From Lachnospiraceae bacterium (GTDB taxonomy: Bacteria > Bacillota > Clostridia > Lachnospirales > Lachnospiraceae): DNA of 64,000 bases. Below the pieces are notes generated by a model. That model saw only the letters and a program-made list of their open reading frames with translations, searched no databases and had not been told where the DNA came from. Shown one piece after another: positions 17,327-25,739 of the stretch (position 1 is the first letter of the stretch; every line of letters starts with the position of its first letter). Location of the stretch: contig SVEL01000008.1 in assembly GCA_015057425.1 (NCBI GenBank), positions 1 through 64,000 on the forward strand, given 5' to 3'. The position numbers and the translations under genes were made by a program.

Positions 17327-19105
17327 ATGAATGTACTTAAAAATATAAATTATGAACCCAATAGCGTTTCGCCGGATAAAAAATGGAGGAAACTTATACG
17401 ATACTATAAACCATATAAAGGAATTTTCTTTGCGGATATGTTTTTTGCATTTTTAGGTGCTGCCGTTTCGCTTATTTTGCCGCTTATAGTCAGATACATA
17501 ACAGGCACTGTTGTGAATGAAAGTAAAGACACTATGCTTATGCATATCCTGGGGCTTGTAGCTTTGATGGTAGTGCTTGTAGCTGTTGAATGTTACAGCA
17601 ATTATTTTATCAGTTATTACGGACACATGATGGGCGCAAAAATAGAGTTTGGTATGAGAAATGAAATTTTTGGACATTTTCAGAAACTTTCATTTTCCTA
17701 CTATGACAATCAGAAGGTAGGACAGCTTATGTCCCGAATAACCAATGATTTGTTTGAAATTACGGAGCTTTTGCATCACGGTCCTGAGGATTTGGTTATA
17801 TCGACGATTAAGCTTATAGGCTCATTTGTTATATTGTTATTTGTAAATTACAAGCTGGCCCTTGCGGCTTTTGCCATCATACCGTTTATGATTGTATATG
17901 CTTATATATTCAACAGACGAATGAAAAGGGCATTTAAGAAGAATCGTGAAAAAATCGCAGATATTAATGCTACTATAGAAGATAATCTTTCGGGTATCAG
18001 AGTTGTTAAGTCTTTTGCTAATGAAGAAGCTGAGATGAGAAAATTCCATGAAGGTAATATGAACTTTTTGCTGAGCAAAAACAACAGTTATACTTATATG
18101 GCACAATATCATTCAGGACTTAATGCATTTATAACACTTATTACCGTTATAGTTATAACAGTTGCAGCAATTCTTATTAACGGAGATTCGTTGAGTGTAA
18201 CAGACCTTGTAACATTTATGCTTTATATCAACAACTTTACGGCTCCTGTAAGACAGCTCATTAATTTTACTGAGCAGTTTCAGAATGGTATTACGGGATA
18301 TGAAAGATTTCTTGAGATACTTTCAACATCGCCGGATATTGAAAATAAGGCAAATCCTATTACAGACATACAGGTAAAAGGAAATGTCACATATGAAAAT
18401 GTCGGTTTCAGATACGGAGGTGATTTGCCGTATGTATTTAAAAATGTAAATCTTGATATTAAGTCAGGTGAGTATATTGCACTTGTCGGAACATCAGGTG
18501 TCGGAAAGACAACCTTACTTAGTCTGATGCCGAGATTTTATGAGGCAACGGAAGGAACTATCAAAATTGAAGGTGTAGATATTAGAAATATAGAGCTTGC
18601 AACTCTCAGGAGAAATATAGGTGTTATCCAACAGGATGTTTACCTTTTTGCAGGTACTATTATTGATAATATAAGGTACGGAAAACCCAACGCAACTGAT
18701 GAAGAAATCATTGAGGCTTCTAAGAAGGCAGGGGCACACGATTTTATTTCTGAACTTCCTGACGGATATAATACCAACATCGGACAAAGAGGCGTTAAGC
18801 TTTCGGGTGGTCAGAAACAGAGAATTTCCATAGCAAGAGTATTTTTAAAGGATTCACCGATACTTATATTTGATGAGGCGACATCATCTCTTGATAATGA
18901 AAGTGAAAAGATAGTTCAGGAGTCTTTGGAAAAGCTTGCTAAGGATAGAACAACATTTGTTATAGCGCACAGACTTACAACCATTAAGAATGCAAAACGT
19001 ATTTTGGTGCTTACGGAGGATGGTATAGCAGAGTCCGGAACACATGAAGAACTTATTGAAAAAGGCGGTATATACAAGGATTTATATGAACTTGCATATA
19101 CTTAG
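17327..19105 (+). CDS. ABC exporter half-transporter (permease-ATPase fusion)
   Basis: 592-residue fused ABC exporter of the MsbA/BmrA type. Six membrane helices lie in about 30-310 and an ATPase domain in 355-592. The Walker A GTSGVGKT starts at 388, the signature LSGGQ is 492-496, Walker B ends in Asp516-Glu517, and the switch histidine is 548, all intact. It would work as a homodimer or with a partner half. Substrates of this class are lipids, drugs or peptides. A GH43 enzyme gene follows in the same operon after 26 bases. Being an exporter, it is unlikely to bring in the sugar for that enzyme. Confidence 0.88.
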   Translation: MNVLKNINYEPNSVSPDKKWRKLIRYYKPYKGIFFADMFFAFLGAAVSLILPLIVRYITGTVVNESKDTMLMHILGLVALMVVLVAVECYSNYFISYYGHMMGAKIEFGMRNEIFGHFQKLSFSYYDNQKVGQLMSRITNDLFEITELLHHGPEDLVISTIKLIGSFVILLFVNYKLALAAFAIIPFMIVYAYIFNRRMKRAFKKNREKIADINATIEDNLSGIRVVKSFANEEAEMRKFHEGNMNFLLSKNNSYTYMAQYHSGLNAFITLITVIVITVAAILINGDSLSVTDLVTFMLYINNFTAPVRQLINFTEQFQNGITGYERFLEILSTSPDIENKANPITDIQVKGNVTYENVGFRYGGDLPYVFKNVNLDIKSGEYIALVGTSGVGKTTLLSLMPRFYEATEGTIKIEGVDIRNIELATLRRNIGVIQQDVYLFAGTIIDNIRYGKPNATDEEIIEASKKAGAHDFISELPDGYNTNIGQRGVKLSGGQKQRISIARVFLKDSPILIFDEATSSLDNESEKIVQESLEKLAKDRTTFVIAHRLTTIKNAKRILVLTEDGIAESGTHEELIEKGGIYKDLYELAYT

Positions 19106-19131
19106 GCTGATAAAGCAGAAAGGAAAATGAT

Positions 19132-20925
19132 ATGGCGGGATATTTATTTGCTCATTTTACAGGTGAGCACAAGGATGGAGAACAGGTTTATTTTTCATTA
19201 AGTAATGATGGTTTGAATTGGAAGGATTTAAATCACGGAAAGCCGGTTTTGATTACAGGCATAGGAGAAAAAGGTGCAAGAGACCCATTTCTTATAAAAG
19301 ATGAAAAAAACGGAAAGTACTATATAATTGCCACAGACCTTAGAATAGAAGCAGGAAAAGGCTGGGGTGTTGCACAGTATGAAGGCAGCAGAGATTTACT
19401 TGTATGGGAATCAAATGACCTTGTAAACTGGTCAGATGTATGGGCTGTTACGGTAGGAATCGAAGGAGCAGGCTGTGTGTGGGCTCCGGAAGCTGTGTAC
19501 GATTATGAAAAGGAAGCGTTTTTTGTATTCTGGGCATCTATGGTTAAAGAAGATGGGGATACAGAAGCGAAACAGCGTATTTACTGTGCTTATACAAATG
19601 ATTTTAAGACATTTACTGAGACGGAAAAGTACATTGAAAGAGAAAATCATATTATTGATACAACTATTGTATATGATAATGGCAAATACTACAGATTTTC
19701 AAAGGATGAAACAACCAAGACGGTTAATCTGGATGCCTGCGAATCATTACGAGGCCAATTTAAACAGATTAAATCAGATACAATTGACAATATGTATGGA
19801 GTAGAAGGACCGGAGTGTTATCTTCTTCCTGATGGCAGGACATGGTGCCTGATTGTTGACAGATTTGCTACGGGAAAAGGTTATCTTCCGATAGTTACAG
19901 ATGATCTTGAAAGTGGCGATTTAAGAGTCCTTGATGATATGGCATATGATATGGGTGTCAATAAGAAACGACATGGAGGAGTTCTTAAGCTTAATGATGA
20001 AGAGTATAATCGTTTAAAAGAGGCGTATGGTGATAGTAATCCTGTAATTGACGGTTTATATGCGGACCCTGACATTGCAATTTTTGATGATACATATTAC
20101 ATTTATCCGACTACAGACGGATTTACGGGATGGAGCGGTACACAGTTTTATGTGTTTGCTTCAAAGGACGGCAGGAAGTTTGAAAATAAAGGGCTTATAG
20201 TGGACCTTGCTACAGAACAGGTTCCTTGGTCTATAGGCTCAGCCTGGGCACCTTGTATAGCAACAAAAAACGGCAAGTATTATTTCTATTTCTGCGGTAA
20301 GGAAAAGGATGGAAGGTCAGCTATCGGTGTAGCTGTTTCTGACAGCCCTGTTGGACCGTTTGATGTAAAGGCAACGCCTATAGTTACTATGGATATGATG
20401 GCTGAATATGGCATAAAAATGGGACAAACCATTGATCCGTCCATATACTATGAAGGTGATGAGGTTTATCTTCTCTTCGGAAACAGTCATGCAGCTATTG
20501 CAAAGCTTTCTGATGATATGATGGATATAGATGTATCAACTCTTAAAAATATTGATGGTTTGTTTGATTTCAGAGAAGCTGTTACAGTGTTTAAGAAGGA
20601 TGATATTTATCATTTTACATGGTCTTGCGATGATACAAGAAGTGAAAACTATCATGTAAATTATGGTGTGTCAGACAAGCTTTACGGACCTGTTCAGTAT
20701 AAGTATACGATTCTTGAAAAGGATGAGTCACGTAAGATTTTAGGAACAGGACATCATTCTATTACAAAGAATGAAAAGACAGGAGAATATGTAATTGCTT
20801 ATCACAGATTCGGAACACCAGTCAATAAGTACATTGAAGGCAAAGGCTTTAACAGAGAAACCTGTCTTGCGAAGATAACTTTTGATAAAGACGGCTATGT
20901 TGAAAAGGTTGTTATGGAAGATTAA
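19132..20925 (+). CDS. Double beta-propeller GH43-type glycosidase
   Basis: 597 residues with two five-bladed propeller units: about 1-315 and 316-597. The C-terminal unit has the GH43 set: Asp312 in ADPD (base), Asp435 in TIDPS (pKa modulator) and Glu482 in DFREA (acid). The N-terminal unit keeps propeller phrases (ARDPF, VWAPEAVY) and may be a second, divergent catalytic or binding unit. No signal peptide, so it acts inside the cell on arabino- or xylo-oligosaccharides. Likely alpha-L-arabinofuranosidase or beta-xylosidase. It follows the ABC exporter gene with an AGAAAGGA site. Confidence 0.85.
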   Translation: MAGYLFAHFTGEHKDGEQVYFSLSNDGLNWKDLNHGKPVLITGIGEKGARDPFLIKDEKNGKYYIIATDLRIEAGKGWGVAQYEGSRDLLVWESNDLVNWSDVWAVTVGIEGAGCVWAPEAVYDYEKEAFFVFWASMVKEDGDTEAKQRIYCAYTNDFKTFTETEKYIERENHIIDTTIVYDNGKYYRFSKDETTKTVNLDACESLRGQFKQIKSDTIDNMYGVEGPECYLLPDGRTWCLIVDRFATGKGYLPIVTDDLESGDLRVLDDMAYDMGVNKKRHGGVLKLNDEEYNRLKEAYGDSNPVIDGLYADPDIAIFDDTYYIYPTTDGFTGWSGTQFYVFASKDGRKFENKGLIVDLATEQVPWSIGSAWAPCIATKNGKYYFYFCGKEKDGRSAIGVAVSDSPVGPFDVKATPIVTMDMMAEYGIKMGQTIDPSIYYEGDEVYLLFGNSHAAIAKLSDDMMDIDVSTLKNIDGLFDFREAVTVFKKDDIYHFTWSCDDTRSENYHVNYGVSDKLYGPVQYKYTILEKDESRKILGTGHHSITKNEKTGEYVIAYHRFGTPVNKYIEGKGFNRETCLAKITFDKDGYVEKVVMED

Positions 20926-20970
20926 ATTTTCCTTAAGTGAAGACGATATATAATATATAAAGATAATATC

Positions 20971-20999
20971 TTGTAATATAAAAGTTACAGTGTTATAAT
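20971..20999 (+). promoter_or_regulatory. Promoter of FliD-like gene
   Basis: TTGTAA (20971), 17 bases, TATAAT (20994-20999), extended -10 TG at 20991. Confidence 0.65.
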
Positions 21000-21076
21000 T
21001 ATGTTATGAAAGATTGTACAAGGAGGTACGTCGTAACTGTTGACTTTGATGACAACGAAGGCAAGGAGGAATGGAT

Positions 21077-21820
21077 ATGTCATTTTATTATGGTATTACG
21101 GCAGATAGTGTTTCGACATTATTTGGTTCGGTAGGTACAAAAAACGCATCAGGTTCAAGCTTTGACCTTTCTACATATATGAGTATTCGCAATGGAAGCT
21201 ACAAGAAGCTTGTGAGTGCTTATTATGACGAGACAGGCAAAGATAATAAATTGGATGTCAGCACGGGAACAGGCGTTGATTCCACAAAGAAGCTTATGAG
21301 TATGGAAAGTTCAGCAGATGCTCTTAAAGAAGCCGCAGATGATTTATTTGTAAGTGGTAAGGATTCTGTTTTTAATAAGGTTGAAGTGAAAAATGCTGAC
21401 GGAACTGTATCTGCAGAGTATGATAGGGAAGCAATATATAAAAAGGTTGATGCTTTTGTAAAAGCATACAATGATATGATAGAAGAAGCCGGTGAAGCTG
21501 AAACAGAAAGCATCTTAAAGAGAACTACAAGTATGATTAGAGATACTGAAGGTTACGAGAAACTTTTAAAGAAAGTTGGTATAACCATAGGTTCAGATAA
21601 TCAGCTTGAAGTTGACGAAGATGATTTTATGAAGGCTGATATGAGTACAGTTAAGTCTGTATTTAACGGAGTTGGTTCATTATCATATTCAACAAGTGCC
21701 AACGCATCTTATATTAATTATATGGCTGATTATGAAGCATCTAAGGCAAATACATACAATTCATACGGTTCATATAACTACAATTACAACTATGGCAATA
21801 TTTATAACAGTTTAGGTTAA
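21077..21820 (+). CDS. FliD C-terminus-like protein
   Basis: 247 residues. Phrases such as AFVKAYNDMIEEA, VGITIGSDNQLEVDEDDFMKA and MSTVKSVFNG mirror the C-terminal helical domain of the flagellar cap protein FliD, although the protein is half its length and lacks the FliD N-terminus. The tail is rich in Tyr/Asn (repeated YNYN, SYGSYN). There is no signal peptide. The ATG at 21077 has AGGAGG 7 bases upstream; the ATG at 21071 is too close to the site. It stands alone with its own promoter and terminator and no flagellar genes nearby, so its link to motility is unproven. Confidence 0.65.
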   Translation: MSFYYGITADSVSTLFGSVGTKNASGSSFDLSTYMSIRNGSYKKLVSAYYDETGKDNKLDVSTGTGVDSTKKLMSMESSADALKEAADDLFVSGKDSVFNKVEVKNADGTVSAEYDREAIYKKVDAFVKAYNDMIEEAGEAETESILKRTTSMIRDTEGYEKLLKKVGITIGSDNQLEVDEDDFMKADMSTVKSVFNGVGSLSYSTSANASYINYMADYEASKANTYNSYGSYNYNYNYGNIYNSLG

Positions 21821-21833
21821 GATTGTTTATAGG

Positions 21834-21860
21834 AGGCTGCGAGAAATCGCAGCCTTTTTT
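21834..21860 (+). terminator. Strong terminator with GAAA loop
   Basis: 9-bp stem AGGCTGCGA/TCGCAGCCT closed by a GAAA tetraloop, then six T. Confidence 0.9.
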
Positions 21861-21904
21861 ATGTGATAGGAAATTCCTGCCACATAAAAAGCGCTCCGTA
21901 TATC

Positions 21905-22045
21905 AGAGTTTGGATGAAAGTGAGTGGGAAGAGAGTGGCGAAGAAAAAGTGAGGAGAAAAAGTAACGAAGAAAAAATGTGAGAAAGTGAGGGGAAAGAAA
22001 AAGAGTAAGAAGAAAAAGTAAAAAAGGGAGTTAGGAGAATTGAAA
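21905..22045 (+). repeat. Purine-only, low-complexity tract
   Basis: About 140 bases with almost no C or isolated T. Degenerate units such as GAAGAAAAAGTGAGG, GAAGAAAAAATGTGAG and GAAGAAAAAGTAAAA recur. Frames are broken by TGA/TAA, so it is not coding. It opens a gene-free gap at 21861-22990. Confidence 0.6.
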
Positions 22046-22181
22046 AAAATAATTTAAAAACATAAATAAATAAAAATAAACTATAAATATAATAAATAAA
22101 ACTATAAAACGAGCGGAACGAACTAAAATATAGTTTTTTGAGTAGAAAATTCAAGAAAATAGATAAAAGTCTAAATATTAG

Positions 22182-22210
22182 TTGAAAAAAACAACAAGAT
22201 GTGGTAAAAT
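22182..22210 (+). promoter_or_regulatory. Orphan promoter in gene-free gap
   Basis: TTGAAA (22182-22187), 17 bases, TAAAAT (22205-22210), with extended -10 TG at 22202. No gene follows for 780 bases. Confidence 0.5.
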
Positions 22211-22216
22211 CCTCAT

Positions 22217-22597
22217 TGTATGAGCACAACATTTTGTAAAAAATTATAGTTATATAATATTTCGATTTTGTTGGTTGTGCCGGCTCAATTTTTAATGGTG
22301 ATTCGATTGTTTTGTTCCTGTATGAAACCTTTTGTTATTATGATGAAAAGTGCATGCATGAACATAAAAATGTAGAAAAGAATCATTAAGACATAAATGA
22401 AAGTCGGAAACAATTTGCAAGTAACACATTTATATATAAGTTTACATAATCTTGAATAATAATTTGGATTTGTAATCGAAAATATGTTTTGAGTTATGTA
22501 AATTAATACTTTTGCAAAATCTTTATTGTCGTATTCGAACAAATGTTTCTTATTGTATATAGAATCGGTATAATCCTTTAAAAGGGATTTTTTTTAT
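22217..22597 (+). ncRNA. Candidate non-coding transcript, about 380 nt
   Basis: Between the orphan promoter and a hairpin with an eight- to nine-T tail at 22572-22597 there is no plus-strand ORF with a ribosome site. The 5' end can fold: CACAAC at 22225-22230 pairs with GTTGTG at 22274-22279, and TGAG with CTCA outside. It does not look like SRP RNA, 6S, tmRNA or RNase P RNA as I know them. The gap 22600-22990 is AT-rich with a further 8-bp hairpin at 22882-22915 and nothing coding. Confidence 0.3.
22572..22597 (+). terminator. Terminator-like hairpin in gene-free gap
   Basis: AATCC/GGATT stem extended by TTT/AAA pairs, followed by a run of about nine T. Confidence 0.55.
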
Positions 22598-22990
22598 TTT
22601 ATTGAAAGAAAAAAAGTGGAAACATCGCTAAATATCAACAATGTCAAATTGAAAGAATATTCTGAAAATTATCATAAAAACCATAATGTATTTAGAAAAC
22701 TGCAAGATGTTAAATCGTAAAAAATCGATTATGCAGGAAAACCGTCAAAATGAAAATTGAAATCTTCCAAAATATGATTCACGATAAAATAACAATTATG
22801 TAAATAAGAAAATTGATATAAATTTTAAAGTTATGTAATCTTAAATAATATGATTATAATTTAAGGTAAGTAAATTATGTTAACGATTAGATTTTCAATT
22901 ATATTTTTAATCGTTTATGAATTAAATTATTGATGAAATATTTGTCCATTTATAGTAGAATAATAACAGTGAGTAATGAATGGAGAAGTT

Positions 22991-24265
22991 ATGAGCGAAT
23001 TATATGAAATAAAAGAAGAAATTGAAAAAGTCATACTTGTAGGTGTGGCATTGGATAATATGGAAGATGAAACAGCAGAGTCTATAGATGAGCTTGAAGA
23101 TCTTGCTAAGACAGCCGGAGCCGTTACAGTCGGTAAACTTATTCAGAATCGTGAAAAGGTTCATCCGGGAACATATCTCGGAAAAGGTAAGATAGAAGAA
23201 CTGAAAGAGTATATAATTGCTACAGAGGCAACGGGAATTATATGCGATGACGAGTTGTCGCCGGCACAGTATAAGAATCTGCAGGAAGCTTTAGATGTTA
23301 AAGTTATGGACAGAACGTTGCTTATACTTGATATATTTGCATCAAGAGCAACTACAAGAGAAGGTAAGATTCAGGTAGAACTTGCACAGCTTAAGTATCG
23401 TTCTGCAAGACTTATCGGTATGCATGGAGCGCTGTCGAGACTTGGTGGCGGTATCGGTACCAGAGGCCCGGGTGAAAAGAAGCTTGAAATGGACAGACGA
23501 CTTATCGGAGACAGAATTGCCCAGCTTCGTAAAGAGATAGAGGAGATGGAACGACACAGAGAACTGTCCAGACAGCAGCGTAGTAAGAGTAACATTCCTG
23601 TAGTTGCAATAGTAGGATATACCAATGCAGGGAAGTCAACATTACTTAATAAACTTACAGATGCAGGAATTCTTGCTGAAGACAAGCTTTTTGCAACGCT
23701 TGACCCAACGACAAGAAGTTTTAAACTGCCGGGAAACAGAGAGATTCTTTTAACCGATACGGTTGGTTTTATAAGAAAGCTTCCGCATCATCTCATTGAT
23801 GCATTTAGAAGTACTCTTGAAGAAGCAAAGTACGCAGATATTATTCTTCATGTGGTTGACAGCGTCAACCCCCAGATAGATGATCAGATGAAAATTGTAT
23901 ATGAAACATTGGATAAGCTTCAGGTAAAAGATAAGCCGATAATAACATTTTTTAATAAGCAGGATTTAGCGGAAGATGATGCATGGGTAAAGTCATTAAA
24001 GGATGTAAAGGCGGACTATGTTATTCACGGAGCGGTTAAAACAGAAAGCGGACTTGACGAATTGGTAGCTTCTGTTGAAGACATTATACTAAAGAGCTCT
24101 GTTCAGTTGGAAGTAGTGCTGGGTTACAATGACAGTGGAAAAATACAGCATATAAGAAAGTATGGTCAGTTGCTTTGTGAAGAATACCGTGCTGACGGTA
24201 TCTATGTAAAAGCAACTTTGCCGCAGGATGTTTATGCTAAGTATTTTGCAAATCATAAATATTAG
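22991..24265 (+). CDS. hflX: Ribosome-associated GTPase HflX
   Basis: 424-residue GTPase that binds the 50S subunit and rescues or splits stalled ribosomes. An N-terminal nucleotide-binding-like domain (HPGTYLGKGKIEELK) and a coiled linker (GGIGTRGPGEKKLEMDRR) are the HflX hallmarks. The G domain has G1 GYTNAGKST from residue 209, DTVGF as G3 and NKQD as G4. The ATG at 22991 follows GGAGAAG; the one at 22976 has no site. No clear promoter could be assigned in the AT-rich upstream gap. It is followed 35 bases later by thyA. Confidence 0.93.
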   Translation: MSELYEIKEEIEKVILVGVALDNMEDETAESIDELEDLAKTAGAVTVGKLIQNREKVHPGTYLGKGKIEELKEYIIATEATGIICDDELSPAQYKNLQEALDVKVMDRTLLILDIFASRATTREGKIQVELAQLKYRSARLIGMHGALSRLGGGIGTRGPGEKKLEMDRRLIGDRIAQLRKEIEEMERHRELSRQQRSKSNIPVVAIVGYTNAGKSTLLNKLTDAGILAEDKLFATLDPTTRSFKLPGNREILLTDTVGFIRKLPHHLIDAFRSTLEEAKYADIILHVVDSVNPQIDDQMKIVYETLDKLQVKDKPIITFFNKQDLAEDDAWVKSLKDVKADYVIHGAVKTESGLDELVASVEDIILKSSVQLEVVLGYNDSGKIQHIRKYGQLLCEEYRADGIYVKATLPQDVYAKYFANHKY

Positions 24266-24300
24266 ACGGAAGGAGAGGCACATAAGGTGCCGGAAATGAA

Positions 24301-25128
24301 ATGAGTTACGCAGATGAAGTGTTCAAAAGTATGTGTAGAGACATACTTGACAATGGTGTTGATACAAAAGGAGAAAAAATAAGAGCAAAGTGGGATGACG
24401 GTTCATATGCATACACAATCAAACGATTTGGTGTAGTAAACAGATATGATCTTTCTAAGGAATTTCCGGCGCTTACTCTTAGAAAAACAGCTATAAAGAG
24501 CTGCGTTGATGAACTGCTTTGGATATGGCAGAAGAAATCAAACAATATCAATGAATTAAACAGCCATATTTGGGACAGCTGGGCTGATGAAACAGGCTCC
24601 ATAGGTAAAGCATACGGTTATCAGCTTGGTGTAAAACATAAGTATAAAGAAGGCGAAATGGACCAGGTTGACAGAGTTATATATGATCTTAAAAATAATC
24701 CTTACAGCAGACGAATTATGACAAATCTTTATGTACATCAGGATTTGCATGAAATGAATCTTTATCCGTGTGCTTACAGCATGACTTTTAATGTGACCGG
24801 GGATAAATTAAATGCAATCCTTAATCAGCGTTCACAGGATGTTCTCACTGCCAATAACTGGAATGTTGTTCAGTATGCTGTACTTGTTCATATGCTTGCT
24901 CAGGTATGCGGCTTTAAACCGGGTGAACTTGTTCATGTAATTGCCGATGCTCACATATATGATAAGCATGTTCCGTTAGTCGAAGAATTAATCAGCAGAC
25001 CGTCTCTTCCGGCACCAAAGTTCTGGCTTAATCCGGATGTAAAAGATTTCTATGAATTTACACCTGATGATGTAAGATTAGATGATTATGAAACAGGTCC
25101 GCAGATTAAAATACCGGTGGCTATATAA
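24301..25128 (+). CDS. thyA: Thymidylate synthase
   Basis: Classical folate-dependent thymidylate synthase making dTMP from dUMP. At 275 residues it is near the normal 264. The catalytic Cys157 lies in LYPCAYS, followed by NQRSQDV, which binds phosphate. A small hairpin GGCAC-ATAAG-GTGCC sits between the AAGGAGAGG stretch and the ATG and might tune translation. folA lies 36 bases downstream, the usual pairing because ThyA oxidises the folate that FolA reduces. Confidence 0.96.
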   Translation: MSYADEVFKSMCRDILDNGVDTKGEKIRAKWDDGSYAYTIKRFGVVNRYDLSKEFPALTLRKTAIKSCVDELLWIWQKKSNNINELNSHIWDSWADETGSIGKAYGYQLGVKHKYKEGEMDQVDRVIYDLKNNPYSRRIMTNLYVHQDLHEMNLYPCAYSMTFNVTGDKLNAILNQRSQDVLTANNWNVVQYAVLVHMLAQVCGFKPGELVHVIADAHIYDKHVPLVEELISRPSLPAPKFWLNPDVKDFYEFTPDDVRLDDYETGPQIKIPVAI

Positions 25129-25164
25129 GCTACAGATATATACTTTTAAGATTGGAGAAATAAT

Positions 25165-25656
25165 ATGAATTTAATAGTTGCAGTAGATAAAAATTGGGCA
25201 ATTGGTAATAAAAATAAGCTTTTGGTAAGTATACCGGAGGATATGAAGTTTTTTAGAGAAAGTACCACAGGAAAGATAGTTGTAATGGGCAAAAATACAC
25301 TTGAAAGCTTTCCAAATTCAAAGCCTCTTAAAAACAGGGTAAATATAGTTATTGCACTTGAAAAGGACTATAAAGTAGAGGGAGCTGTAGTAGTAAACAG
25401 TATAGAAGAAGCTCTTGAAGAAATAAGTAAATATAACAGCGAAGACGTATATGTAATCGGCGGCGGAAGCATTTACAAGCAGATGTTAGATTACTGCGAT
25501 ACAGCATATGTAACTTATGTTGATTATGGATATGAAGCTGACACATACTTCCCTAATCTTGACGAAAGAGACGATTGGAAAATGGTGGAAGAAGGGGAAG
25601 AACAAACATATTTCGATATAGAATATTACTTTAGAACTTATAAAAAAGTAAAATAA
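25165..25656 (+). CDS. folA: Dihydrofolate reductase
   Basis: Reduces dihydrofolate to tetrahydrofolate with NADPH. 163 residues, the common bacterial size. MNLIVAVDKNWAIG at the start, Asp26 in IPEDMKFF as the active-site acid, VVMGKNTLESF for NADPH binding and VIGGGSIY near residue 100 are all present. TTGGAGAAAT precedes the ATG. Second gene of the thyA-folA operon, ended by a hairpin at 25699. Confidence 0.95.
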   Translation: MNLIVAVDKNWAIGNKNKLLVSIPEDMKFFRESTTGKIVVMGKNTLESFPNSKPLKNRVNIVIALEKDYKVEGAVVVNSIEEALEEISKYNSEDVYVIGGGSIYKQMLDYCDTAYVTYVDYGYEADTYFPNLDERDDWKMVEEGEEQTYFDIEYYFRTYKKVK

Positions 25657-25698
25657 AAACACAAAATTCAAATCATAATAAAAGAAGAATTGACAAGC

Positions 25699-25737
25699 AA
25701 CCCTGCATATAATGTAAAGATTATATGTGGGGTTTTT
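25699..25737 (+). terminator. Terminator/attenuator abutting next start codon
   Basis: 15-bp stem (25699-25713 with 25720-25734, two G-U pairs) and a five-T tail. It ends two bases before the ATG at 25740. The 3' arm contains the only G-rich stretch (GGGG, 25729-25732) able to act as a ribosome site for the next gene. Confidence 0.65.
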
Positions 25738-25739
25738 AT

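Noticed and set aside
21040-21108. Possible leader peptide starting TTG at 21040 before the FliD-like gene
   Set aside because: It lacks a recognisable regulatory peptide sequence and overlaps the real ribosome site; AGGAGG at 21020 is more likely chance.
21905-22045. Reading the purine tract as a Lys/Glu-rich gene
   Set aside because: All three frames are interrupted and no start with a ribosome site exists.
22285-22542. 85-residue minus-strand ORF in the gene-free gap
   Set aside because: Starts with TTG, has no ribosome site, and the composition is that of random AT-rich DNA.
25690-25713. TTGACA and TATAAT pair before the SleC-like gene
   Set aside because: Only 12 bases apart, too short for a normal promoter; the TATAAT is part of the terminator stem.
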